Positions 1 through 11,900 of a stretch of 64,000 nt of DNA are shown piece after piece; within the stretch, counting starts at the first letter, position 1, and each line of letters starts with the position of its first letter. Source of the DNA: Volvox africanus. Taxonomy: Eukaryota; Chlorophyta; Chlorophyceae; Chlamydomonadales; Volvocaceae. A program made the position numbers and the translations under genes. The notes beneath the pieces were generated by a model. The model made no database searches. It was given only the letters and a program-made list of their open reading frames with translations, and was not told where the DNA came from. The stretch spans positions 917,501-981,500 of the forward strand of contig BSDZ01000031.1 of the NCBI GenBank assembly GCA_030268105.1. The letters are read 5' to 3'.

Positions 1-617
1 GAGATGCAGACAGAGACACGTATTCCAAGGACGCGCATGCCATCACATGGCCGCATGCATGTGGCATCAGCACGCGTCTCAGAAACCTATCAACGGCTGG
101 CCTCTGCCCGCCCCCCTCCACAACCTTTTAGTTGTGCCTAAATTCTGATGACGACATCTGAGAGGCACAAGCAGCCGCACACGAACACACCATTAGATAG
201 AAAGTGATAGAAAGTGACGCCCCAAACGCGCTTTATCGATTGCTTGGGTTGACGGCATTCGATATAGAGGAGAAGCTCTAGGAACCGGGAGCAAGAATCA
301 TTTCAACGATCTTAAACTCAGTACTCAAGGCACACACGCAGAGAGACACACTCGTTAACAAGAACACAGATCGTAAGCAACCTTTTACCTCTCCCGCTTT
401 CCCTCGTGGCAAATCGTAGCCCCGGGGCAAGTCCAGCGGGTGCCGGTCGCCTTCGCACACAGTTCGAGTCCCACTCCCAACAGCCCATACCCCCGCACCT
501 TTTCGCATGGGGTATTTCCCAACCCAGTATCATAGCCAGAACACGTTCACCCGAGTCCCCGGCTCACTTTCGCGGGCCGTCATATGTGGAGCCGAGGGAA
601 ACTAGATGTCATTCCCC

Positions 618-2955
618 TCAGCGCCCCTGCTGCACCGCACGTCTATCGAGGATGGACCCGCGGTAGGGAACGGCGGGAGCGACCGCAGCGGCGGCGGAGG
701 GCATACCACCTGCACCGCCGCCGCTGGCATGCAACCCACTGATGCCCCCGGCAGAGCCCTGTGACGTCCCTGACGTCCGCCACCCGGACATGTGTCCACA
801 TGCGCCCAACTGTAACATCCCTGCACCTTTCCCCCCCCCGCTGGCTACTGCTGCTGCTGCCGCTGGTCGCTGCAGCCCCGTGGAGCTGGGTTGCATGGTG
901 GCCACCATCCCGCCCCCGAACCTGCCCTTACCGCCAGTCGCCTGGGGTGCAAGTCCCCGGGGCCAGCTCCTGCCCTTGGGGGACGAATGTGGCTCCCGGG
1001 ACGCCGTGCCGCTTCTCCAGGAGGAGACCGCTGCCACCGCCGTCGCCGCCGCGGTGATCGCATCATCGGCGGCAGCCGTGGCTGCGGCGCGGGTCCGCAC
1101 CTCCGCCGGTGGCAGCAAGTCGCTGCTGGTGGTGCTGACGTCACTATCACTTTCGCGACGCACCTGCTGGGACCTAGACGCCGTCACGTACCCGTAGTAA
1201 GACGGGGCGATATCGTACGCGCCCGTACCGCTACGGCCCGCCGTAAACTCGATACGGCGGGGTGTGATTTGTACGACAGTAGCTGAGGGGTTGGGGAATG
1301 TTGCGGTGCCGCGGGACAGCGGGGTGAGCTTGTCTACTGGCAGGTGCCCGGGGGTGAAGCCCCCGAAGAGGGCTTGCGGCCCTGCATATCCGTGTGCAGC
1401 TGGCGGCGGCGGCACATTGCTGGCACGCGTACCGGCAACGTCGTACAGGGCACGCAGGTCAAGCCTACGCGTGGAAGTTGAAGTGGCAGCGTTCAGCGAA
1501 GCAGGGGAGCCGTTGTTGAAATGGTGTGTTACAACGATAATGCCGTACAATAGTCCGAAGCAGCCGTGCAGCAGCCGCCCACTCAGCGTATGAACAATGT
1601 CAAAATGTCACCGAGGTTTCTTACCTGTCGTCGTACGGGCTGCCACCGACGCCGGTGTCCGAATCACGAAACGTGTTCAAGGGCCGCTGCACCGCGGTGC
1701 CGGTGACGTACTGGGGTTGTCCCGCACTTGAAGGTCCCCGGCTCTTCCCCTTTCCCTGGGGGCTGAGTCCGGGAGCCACCTGGATAGAGGGAGCATGAGC
1801 AATGACAGGGGAGCCCGGAACGGCGGGTGATTGATTGAAAGGGGGGGGTGATGAGCTCCTGGGCTTTGGAGGGAGTGTTGTACACCGCACGCAGGTTGTG
1901 GTGAGAGAAAGGGCATCTGTTACCTGAGGGTATCTCTAGGCGCTTTCTTATGAAAGCAGGAAATTATTTCAACTGGGCTGTGCGGGTTTGACCCCGTCCA
2001 GCCCTGGAATTTGGAGTCACCCCGTGTCAGTGTTCGCTGCACTTTGCCCCAACTCGTACCCTGCCCCAGACACACACCTCTGCCGTCTCGTCTCCTTTCC
2101 CTCACTCCCTCTATCTTTCACCTGCACAACTTGCAACGCCAAGTCCGCAAGGTCCGCTCCGTTTGCCCCTGAGGAAAGCGTGGAAGTGATGGAGCTGGCG
2201 TGACTGCTTCCCGCCATACTGGCAGTGCCGCTGCCACTGCCGCTTGGGCCGTTGCCACTGTCGTGACTGGGCCGCCGATCCCGATCCAGGTGACGAAGGC
2301 GCTGCCGCTCCGCCAACATCGCAGAGGCGAAGGCGGCGCCGGCGGTGGCACCGCTGCCCCCACGGGAGCCGCCTCCAGCACCGCCGGCCGAGGGGGAGGT
2401 GTGTCGCGCCAGACTCAGAAACGCCGCCACCTCCTGCTGCCGCTCCATGGCGTGCTTGAGGCCGCTGGAGGGGTAGAGGCCATCCAGCACGCCACCAGAT
2501 GGCACGGAGTCAGAGCCTACGAGTGCCTTTGGGAGGAGGGACGAGGGGCAGGCGGAGAAGAGAGGAAGAAATAAAGGGGAGAGGGCAGGGAAGGCGTCAA
2601 ACAAGGAAAGGGTAATGACGCGATGAACCCCACGTACCGCACAACGAACTAGGAGGCCCAAGCGCCGCTTGGTGCGTATACCGGTTTGGTGCGTATTTTG
2701 AGGGCTTCAGTGCTCTAGCTTACGGTCTAGATAATTCCCGCAAGCCAATCATCACAGACTTCACGTTTCCAGCCCCAATCAATCCAAGCCACTACAAGTT
2801 AGCAGCTCACCCCTACTCGGCCCGAAACGTCCAACCGCCGCTACCTGTTCGTTACCCGCCATCGCCGCCATGCGGATGACCAGTCGGCGATCCGCGTCGC
2901 GACGCCGGGGAGTCAGGTACGGGGAGCCGGGGTCGATGCCGCCACTGTGCATGGC
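618..2955 (-). CDS. Giant Sfi1-repeat gene: C-terminal low-complexity exons
   Basis: Four exons, 2955-2845, 2526-2122, 1863-1625 and 1581-618, have junction phases 0, 0 and 2 that all agree, and the last ends at a stop at 618. No Trp repeats remain. Content is Gly/Ser/Ala-rich with some helices (LKHAMERQQEVAAFLSLA; AMLAERQRLRHLDRDRR), Pro-rich stretches and many Ser-Thr runs. The last exon opens with a hydrophobic stretch (LLHGCFGLLYGIIVV) that could be a single membrane segment or a buried helix. The long disordered tail could be a regulatory or phosphorylated end (inference). The acceptor at 1863 was chosen because it is the only one that keeps the phase. Confidence 0.65.
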
Positions 2956-5900
2956 CTGTACCATGCAGGAGGGTGCCGTACCGCGAAAATGACGTCAAAG
3001 TGTGTTAGGCTAGTTAGGAAAGCCCAGATCGGAAACACCTTAGGAGCCCCCAAAAGAAAGAAAAATAGAAAGCTGTGTGTGTGGGAAGGGGGGGGAGGAG
3101 GCAAAAGGGTGACGCAAAAGTTGAGTGAAGCACAACACGCCGCGTATCCGGTCGTGTCCGTTCCTCCCATCCCCCCACCATAACTGGGTCCAGAGGTGGT
3201 AGGGCAGAGAGCACTATGGTAGCAGACCGAAGGGAATGAAAACGGGCCTTGGGGCCTGGTATGCGGTTGCGCCTTCCAGCGGTCGACACACTGCCATATG
3301 GCTGCATGCCTCTCCTCACCCACACCAAAACCCAAACAGCCCTATTACCCGCGGTCCCTAGCCACTTGCCCTGTACCTGCGTGTACTTGAGCCACAAATC
3401 AAAGGCCAGTTGTAGCGACCGTCTGCAGCGCCGCCGGATCGCCTGCTCCACCAGCTCACCAACAGCGATACGCCGCATCATGATCTCGCACCAGGCCTCC
3501 CAGGCGCGGAACCGCAGGGCCGCAGCGGCCGCAGCATTACCTGCAGCCAGCGCGCGACGAAGCGCAGCACGCCTCGCAGCCACGTGGTCGTGGTACGAGA
3601 ACCAGGCGCACATGGCAGATTCTAATAATACGGTGCGGCGGTGCATCACCGCAGCGCCTAGCTTCGCCTTGGCTGCGGCGGAGGCCTTGCGCCAAGCGGC
3701 GAGGGGGCGGGAGAGAAGCCGGCGGCGGAGCACCGTGTCCTGTATGGTTTAGAGAACCAGGCAGGGTTCAGTTGGGCGTGGAGGAAATATATTGTTTTGA
3801 TGGGTATGTTCGGCCATGATAACAAATGGGATGGTGTTGTTACCGGTCGGGCATGTAAACTGGGAGTTGGAGAGGGGGAGCAGAACTTAAAAGAGACGTG
3901 CGGTAACTGTGGAAAGGCCACATCTTTCCAACAGTTAAGGCGTGAGAAGGGCCAGGGAAGGCTAAGCCCCAAGTAACCAGTGTAATCGCGGGGAGAGGCA
4001 GCCAACAAAGTGGGGGCAATGCGAAGTCGGGCCGACTCACAGCGGTCACAGCGGTCAGCACCCGCCCTCCGCCCTGTCCCCGCCGCTCCCCGCCCCTCAC
4101 CTTCTTGGCTTCCCTCGCTCGCCTAACCCTGGTGTACTTGCGCCATCCTGCCCACACCACTGCCGCCATGCGGGCCGTTGCCACGGCCTGCCGCCGCTGA
4201 ACCTCCTTGTAAATGATCGCCTGTGTGTGCGCCCGCCATCCCAGAATGCTCGCGAAGCGACATTATGTGTGTGTGTAGGATAGGGGGGTACATCACCCGT
4301 GGCCACTAACCTGGCAGTCCCTACCTTCCCCGGTGTTTCGGGGCACCCTCATCCAGTCTCCCATGCCGACTTCTCCGAAATCAGTGGTTTTCCCAGGTTC
4401 AGCACCCACCACCAGCATCCAGCGGAATCTTCCGAATGAACTAAACGTCAACTCAGCTCCTGGTCAGCTCGCAGGTCACTATAATTGGGGTCGTCACCGT
4501 CCATCGACATGGGGGCACCCTGCCCTTAACGTTAGGGTCTTTGGCCCGCTCTCGGTCGGGGTAGATCTTGGAACTCCAGGGGCATATTAGTCGTGCCATA
4601 ACATTATGTGTATGTGTGCTTTCAAGCTAAGGGGGGCAGCTCAGTGGGTACGTGCCGGTCTCAACTTCCCGCTGGTACTCAACATCCGCAGAATGTACCC
4701 CACCTGATCTCCTGTAAGTGCCATGTAAACCGGGCACTCCTATCGTTAGCTAGAGCACAGCACCGCTCTCCCCTGTAACCCACCAGCCAGCGCCAGGCCC
4801 TGAAGGCCAGCTCCGTCAGCTCCGCGTTTCGGCGGGCCGCGAGCTCATCACCCCGCCGGAGTGCGTCGGCCAGGGCCCGCTGCTTGCGCACAAACACGGC
4901 CCGCTTGATTGCCATTGCCTGTCGAGAAGCATTGTCGTTGGCGAGGAGAGGGGAGAGGGCGCCAGGACAACACGAAAATCCCCATCAGATAGACGCGCAT
5001 TCGATGAAACTGCACATAGATCGTGTTTGCTACATAATAAAGCTGCAGTGGCACGGACGACAGGTACGAGCACAGGAATGGGCATGTGGGCAATCAGTAC
5101 TCGTGCTGGTTTCAGCCGAGGAAAACCCCTCGCCAGGGGGATTGATACAGAAGGGCCCACAGAAATTGCCCACCCAATTGGTCGGACATCTGCCCGGCGG
5201 TGTGGACGGGTTCACGGAGGTAAGGGATATGAAACTAACCTGTGTGTGCTGCCGCCATACAGTGAAGCATCGCGCCATGCTGCCGTACAAGATGACATGG
5301 GTCGCGTGCCAGAGCCGCGCCCGCGCCTGCCGCAGCTCTTGCGTGCGTTCGTACCAGCCTACTAGCACGCGGCGGTAGTACACTCTACGGCAGCAGACGC
5401 GTGCAAGCCATAGCCGCCGCCAATCCATCAAGACCTACACAGTGGCGAGGGACGGAAAGGTTATCCGCTGATCGGGCCAAACCCTTGTGCGCAACCCTTT
5501 CCCAGGATGCGACGAAGTAAAGATCAGCACCAACCCCAACTTTCCTCCTGGGTCGCACCACCTAAGCGACTATAATGCATCCCCAGATGGAGTCCTGCAT
5601 ACACGAACACACACTCTTTCTCCTCTCCTCCCTTCCCTGGCCGTTTTCTTCGCCGTACAAAGGCAAGGTACCTTGTGCGCCTTTCTCTGCTGCATCTGCG
5701 CCTTGAGCTTCCCAGCGCGCCGCACGTCTTCCGCCACGCCGCGCCAGCCTCTCAGCACCCTCTGCGCTCTCAGCTGCCGGTGCAGCTCCCCGCCACGCAC
5801 TAGTGCCCCTTGGAAGACTGCCTCTTGCCAGGCGGCCCAGGACCACAACTTGCGTCGCCGCTGCATGCGGGCCAACAACCGCCGTACCGCCTTAACAGCT

Positions 5901-8900
5901 GATACCAGTCGGCGCCAGGCGGCGAGGTAGTCAGCAAGGATGCGATGGGCCCACCGAGTGCCGATGACCTGGACCGCCTGCAGAGAGTTTCCCGCGGACG
6001 GGAGGAGCAAACGGAAACGAAATGAGCGCCCCGTGGGGCCTAACAGGCGGTACGGCGGGCACGCGATGTGAGGAAAAAAAGGGAAGACGACACAGAGCAT
6101 TGTATTGGTCATGAAGGTGCATTTCCATCAGCGAGCTAGCTAGTAGACGATGATCTTATCACATACACGTATGGGAACGTGTATGTGATTACGTTAATGT
6201 TGTGTGTGTGTGTGTGCGGTGCCCTCTCCGTTTCCGCCAACGTTAGGTACTTCACCTGCGCCCTCTCCCGTCCCGCAATCGTCTCCTCAATCCAGCCATC
6301 CCAAGCCATGGACAGCAAGCGGGCCATGCTTCGCGCCAGGATGCCCTTGAGCCCGCCCCAACGTGCCGCGGTGGCCCGCCACAGCTGCATCGCAGAACGC
6401 AGCGTCTGACCATCCACCTGCATAGCCAAAGGGACGAAATTGTTGGTGCGTTGGCCGTTGGTGGTTTCCCGTTATGACATACAAGGCTAAAGTCGTAGTA
6501 AATATTTCCATGATTCCCAACGTGCGCGCCTCTCGACATCTGCTGCCACCCTGATTCCCACCTTGGCTCCTGAGTTCGGCCCTCACCTTTTCCTTCAGAA
6601 CCCTAGACGCCAGTCGCAACGTCCTGTGGTATTGAGCTAAGGATTGCCACCTGCGTAGGGCGGGCAGTGAACCAACAGCGCAGAAAAGCAGCCGTCGTGA
6701 ATTTGAACAGAAGCACTCGACCAGCGCAATTGAAAGGATGCAAAAGAGAGGGCACCGGATACCGAACCTGGAGATGGACCCAGTGCTTCCACGTAACCCA
6801 AAACGGGACGCACGACACGTATCCAAGGGGCCCTATGGGGACCGCCATCTCACGTGTTTAACTGCGTTGAAACTTTCCAACGTTGCTTCCCCTCTAGCAC
6901 TCTAGCTAGTGCTAGAGGGGAAGCACTAGCTGCGACAATTACGGTGAGCACGAAGGCCTTGTTCGCTCCGCCACCATCACAAGCACCACCATGGAGATAG
7001 CCCAACTGACCTCCGGAACGTTGCTTTCTGCGCCTTGGTCTTGGCTACCGCGCGAAAGCGGTTCAGCTTCTGCCGCATATGGCGGCGGCGCAGCGCGTAG
7101 GCAAGCCACATCGCGAGGGCCTTGCGCAACAAGGTGCCTGCGAAAGTTTGACCGCATGAGAGGAATCCTGCATGAATAATGATGGCCGGATCCTGGATGG
7201 CTGCAGGAACCCTGAAAGTGCGAAACACCGCCCAAATGTGTCCTGCGATAGTTCCTTCCGTTCGGCCCCTCTCCCTGCCAGGTGCCAAGCACCCCATGAC
7301 CTATGCGGGTCGCGCACCTGCATAAGTGAAAATGGCATCCGAAGCCTTTCCGCGGAGGTAGCGGCACTCCTTTGAGTTGTCGTACCATGTGTAGAACGCC
7401 AACGACAGGGGCCACAACCGCAGCCTACCTCGCAATCAGGAGTGGGAGGTATCGCAACGAGCAACGGGCGGTGTTTCCAGCTAGATTATATCCCTTACGG
7501 GAGGAAAAGGTTAACATCACGTTCACCACTACTCCTGCTGGAAAAGATGCCAGCTCCATGAAGCATCCGCCCTTCCTCACGACTACTCACAACCTCGTCA
7601 CCAACCCGACAGCACTAGGACAGTTGAGCGCGGCGCCGATACCCATCACAATATTCGGAAATGATGGAATTTCCAATGCCATGCGGAAGCGACGCCCGCG
7701 ACCGGACTCTCTTACTGGAATACTTGGACCAGAGCTATCTAGTTAACTGATACCCTCAGGTGCTCTACCCTGTCCCACCTGGCTGCCGCATAGCACGCCG
7801 TGTCGGCCAGGGCGGGCTTCTGCTCCAGGCGAGCCCGCGTGGCCTCCTGGATCGCTCGCCAGCGTTTGGCGTCCGCTACCATCTCCCTGCGGAAGCGCGG
7901 ACACCGGGAGGCGACACGAGGACCGGCGGTGAAGGTGGCCGTAGCACATGGTGCGGCGCATGAGCCCTCGGAGTTAAACAGGGCTTGATGTTCTGTATGT
8001 TCTGATTGATTCCCGGTATCACTGCCTGCGGCGACCTCTCGGTGTCTCGCTTTCTAAAACCGCCAGATGCCATACTAGGCGCCCAAGATCAAGGTTCAGA
8101 AGCACGCTACCTGGTTATTTTCCTACTTAGTCATCCCACGGTGATAAGATGGATCACGACGGTGCAACTCTTGCTTTAGCGAGACGCGGTTCCCGACCTT
8201 ATTAGCAAATATCCTAAGGACCTCACCTCCAGCCGTAAAAGGCCAGTCCGGTAGCCCGCATCAATACCCGCTCCAGAAGGCCTCTCAGCGCGCTCATGCG
8301 CAACATGTACAGGCGCCATGTCGTACAAGCCTGTGCCAACATCCGCCTGTGTCGGCGTGTTCGAACCTTTTCCAATGCCCCCCGCAGCTTGGCCCTGTAG
8401 GCCGCGTACGAACGCCAAGCGCTGTAAACCTCGATCACCCAGCTCCGCCGCTGCCGCCACGCCACCTGAGCCCCGGTCGTCGCCAGACGGGCCTTATACT
8501 GGGTCCAGTTGCGCCAACTGCTAAAGAGGTCCTCAAGCGCGGACATCCGGATGCGAAGGGTCACGGACTTTTCCGCGCGATGCAGACGGGCCTTATAGGC
8601 AGCACGAGCGCGCCATTCCCCAAGCACGATTCCGGCCTCCCTGACATACAACCCGCGGGATATCTTCCGCTCCGCAACCCGCAGATGGGCCTTATACGAG
8701 GCATAAGAGTGCCACAACCCTATGACCCTGGCTGAAGTGTAAGCACAGCGCTTCGCAATGATTTGATGCTCAATAGACTTCAGATGGACTTTGTAAGCGG
8801 TGCGACCGCGCCACGTGAAGAACGTTGCACGTAGCGCCCCAAGTCGCACTCGTGTTGCGATGACTTCATGTGATGCACGCAGTCGCACCGCTCGACCCAC

Positions 8901-11900
8901 ATGTGAACACCACGCCACCATGGCAGTGGCCATCAATCCGCGCTGCGTCCGTGCGGAGAGCTGCTCCGAAATCTGCCGCAACCGCGATGCGTTAAGGGCG
9001 TGCCAGTACCAGAAGCCGAAGGCAATAACCAGGGCCGCGTGCCGGGAGCGGGCGGTAACAGCAGCAGCGATGCGCTTCAAGCCAGCCCGCCGAACCGCGG
9101 TGACATGCCAGGTGGTTAGGATTGTGGAGAGAGTCTTGGCACGCAGGCGCGCAGCAATTGCTGCTGCGATGCACTTGAGCCAGGTGCTCCGTGTCGCGTA
9201 CTCTGACCAGGCGAGCAGCAGAGCCGATAGTGCAGATCGAGTTGTTTGGGTCGCCAAGATGAAACCAAGCTGTGGAGAAGAACAGCAGCAACAAGCAGCG
9301 ACGGGACAGGGACAGAGAGGCGCCGGGGAATCGTGGGCTCAGGGGATAATAGAAAACCCACATGGGGTGAAGGAACCCTGGACAATGGAGATGAGCACCC
9401 GACAGCGGTGGTGGCGCTTACGGCTGTTCAAGAGCCTCGCGGTTAAATGGAAAAAAATCCGCATTCTATTTTAAGGAGACCTAAGACAAACTGATTTGTC
9501 TCGAGAAGCCTCGTTGTCGGAGCAAACGGTTAAACTCTGCAGCTTACAATAACATACGGAACCGAAGCATGTACACGTTAACGTTCCTGACCGCCGCGCA
9601 ATATCACGTGTTTAAGTAGGATGCTTCGCTCGTAACCGGATGTCTTGCTGCACTTAAAACACCACATCGAATATGGCCGAGATAAAGGAAAACCAAGCCG
9701 AGGAAAATATGGGCGACCGCCCCTCGTTCGCGCATATATGCATCAAGCCCAGCAAGTGTAATGTTGGACACCACACATCCAAAACAGATACAAGCCGCAT
9801 CCACAGATGGGATGGTGTAGCTAGGAACACAGACAGGGCGACCGAAAGAAGGCGCAAAACATACCGTAATTTAAGGAATTGAATATATATGTTACTTTTC
9901 GCGAAGCGAGATGGTCCCGCAACCGTTTCTAAGACCGCAAAAAGCAAAATCGAAAATCAAAAGCCCTAAGGCGCCTCCTTTCAAACCATAAATATTTAAT
10001 TAAATGTTAAATAAAAATTGCACAAGCTAATCCACAGCAAAACCTTCCGCCACCAGTTTTCGCCACAGACCAATAATCCGTATTTCAAAGCGCCTTATAG
10101 ATCATGCATGCGTCGGTCCGTCACGAGATCAGCGTACAAATCGGCTTTCACAACGCGGGGGCGGCGCACCTCCATCAGGCGCTGGCGTTCCCGCGTGAGG
10201 TCCCTCCAGGTGGCTAATACCAGCGCTGCGGTGAGGCTGCGCCAGCGTAACGCCACGTGCGCGCCTATGGCCCGCAGGCCCCGCCGCCAACGCACATACT
10301 GCCGCCAGGCAGCTACTATCCCTGCAAGGTCCCACGGAGGCGAGGAGATAGGCAGGCCGGGTGAGGGATGAGCAAACCGCGAAACGGGGCAAATAATTAG
10401 AGGCGGTGTCGTTGGTCGAAGTGCGTGTTGCCTAAGGTTTTACATGGGAAGCTGAACAGAAGCCCCTGCCTCACGGTGCTTATCTATGCAAAAGGCCCCT
10501 GCCACTTGCGGCCTGGCTGAATCGCTCCTTACCAGTTAGACGTTTATGCCTCCAGAATGCCGTGGCCCGCTTCATGCCTAGGAACTCCTGCCATGCCGCG
10601 AAGACCCGCCGCGAGCAGGTGATTCGGAACACCGACTCCGCGTCACGCATCTGCCGCCGGAACACCACGTTCTCTGCAAAGGCTGCTAGCACCACAGCTG
10701 CGTCGCGCCTGCGCCATCGCCGCAGAATGGCCTGGGCCCGCTGCAGTCACAGCAGAGATAGGGGCAGCCCGGTCGTTCGCTTGTAGGCACATGCTTACAC
10801 TAGATACGGTGCGCAAAGGCGCGTGTGTGAATGAGCGACGCTCTCCGTCTCATCGTGTCACTTTGTTCCTGCTCCTGTCCCCCGGTCCCTGTCATTCGCT
10901 CCACCCACTCCCAAGTCAGGGTCCTCACCTCCGTAGCGTGGCGCAGGTGCATGTGGTAGAGGTACCAGCGGCGAAAGGCCGTCCACATCATGACCCGCAG
11001 GTAGTGCTGCACCGCCACGATATTTTGGTCCCGGCGGAAAGCCAGCACCACAAGGAAGATGCGCCACCTATCTAAGCTGCGCTTCAGCGTCTGCCGATGC
11101 AGCAGAGTAGTGGAGGGGAACGGGGGAAGAGGGAGGAGTGTTCGGATTAAGTGAATGTGCGTAGGCGCGGTCTGCGTGATACCCTTCTTATGGCCAGAAT
11201 TGAAAGAATATGATTCCGACATGAAGGCCTTGTCAAGAGCTGTGACGACGAGAGGAACATAAATTAGTACTTTTTTGTGTACAGTGAGATGGACTTCACA
11301 CGATGTAAAAAGCAGCGGGAAAGAAGGAACAAGAAGTAACAGTACTGGAGCGGACCGGATAGACATGAAGTTGTGTGGGTAGCTTAGACCCCGGACGAAG
11401 ATGAGGGTGCTTCACAAGGCCTTACCCCTCGCTGTGTGTGAAATTGCAACAGTGCGAAGCGGTCCCGCAGCCCTCGTCGGTAGTGCGCCTCCGTACACCA
11501 GGCCTGTAAAGAGGGTGACCATATAAGAGCGTTTTTTGTTCAGCAAAGTATACCATAACCATTATGCCATGACTGGAAATGACAAGAAGGCCAAATACCC
11601 AACCACTTGACAACCAAGCACCGAGAAGCGTTGAGTTAGGTACGCTTGCCATGCGCATCGTGCTGTTCTTGACTGCGTGGCGATGACGGCCTCTTCGTTC
11701 TTCCCCTTACGGAAACGGCAACATGTTGTGGAAGCATCCTCACACGCTAACCATCAGTCCAATAGCTGCACTGCCGCCCGAGGACCGGCCAGTGCCAGGC
11801 GCAACCAACAGCTCGCCTCTCCAGTATCCAGGACAGCGGTCCGACCGGTCTGACCCTGACCAACATGATCCTTGAAACCCGAAACCCTAACTCAAGCGGA

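Noticed and set aside
10791..11366. Plus-strand and long minus-strand frames around the exon near 11.0 kb
   Set aside because: Only the short part with Trp repeats (about 11.10-10.93 kb) fits the gene. The rest of the long minus frame is intron read-through.
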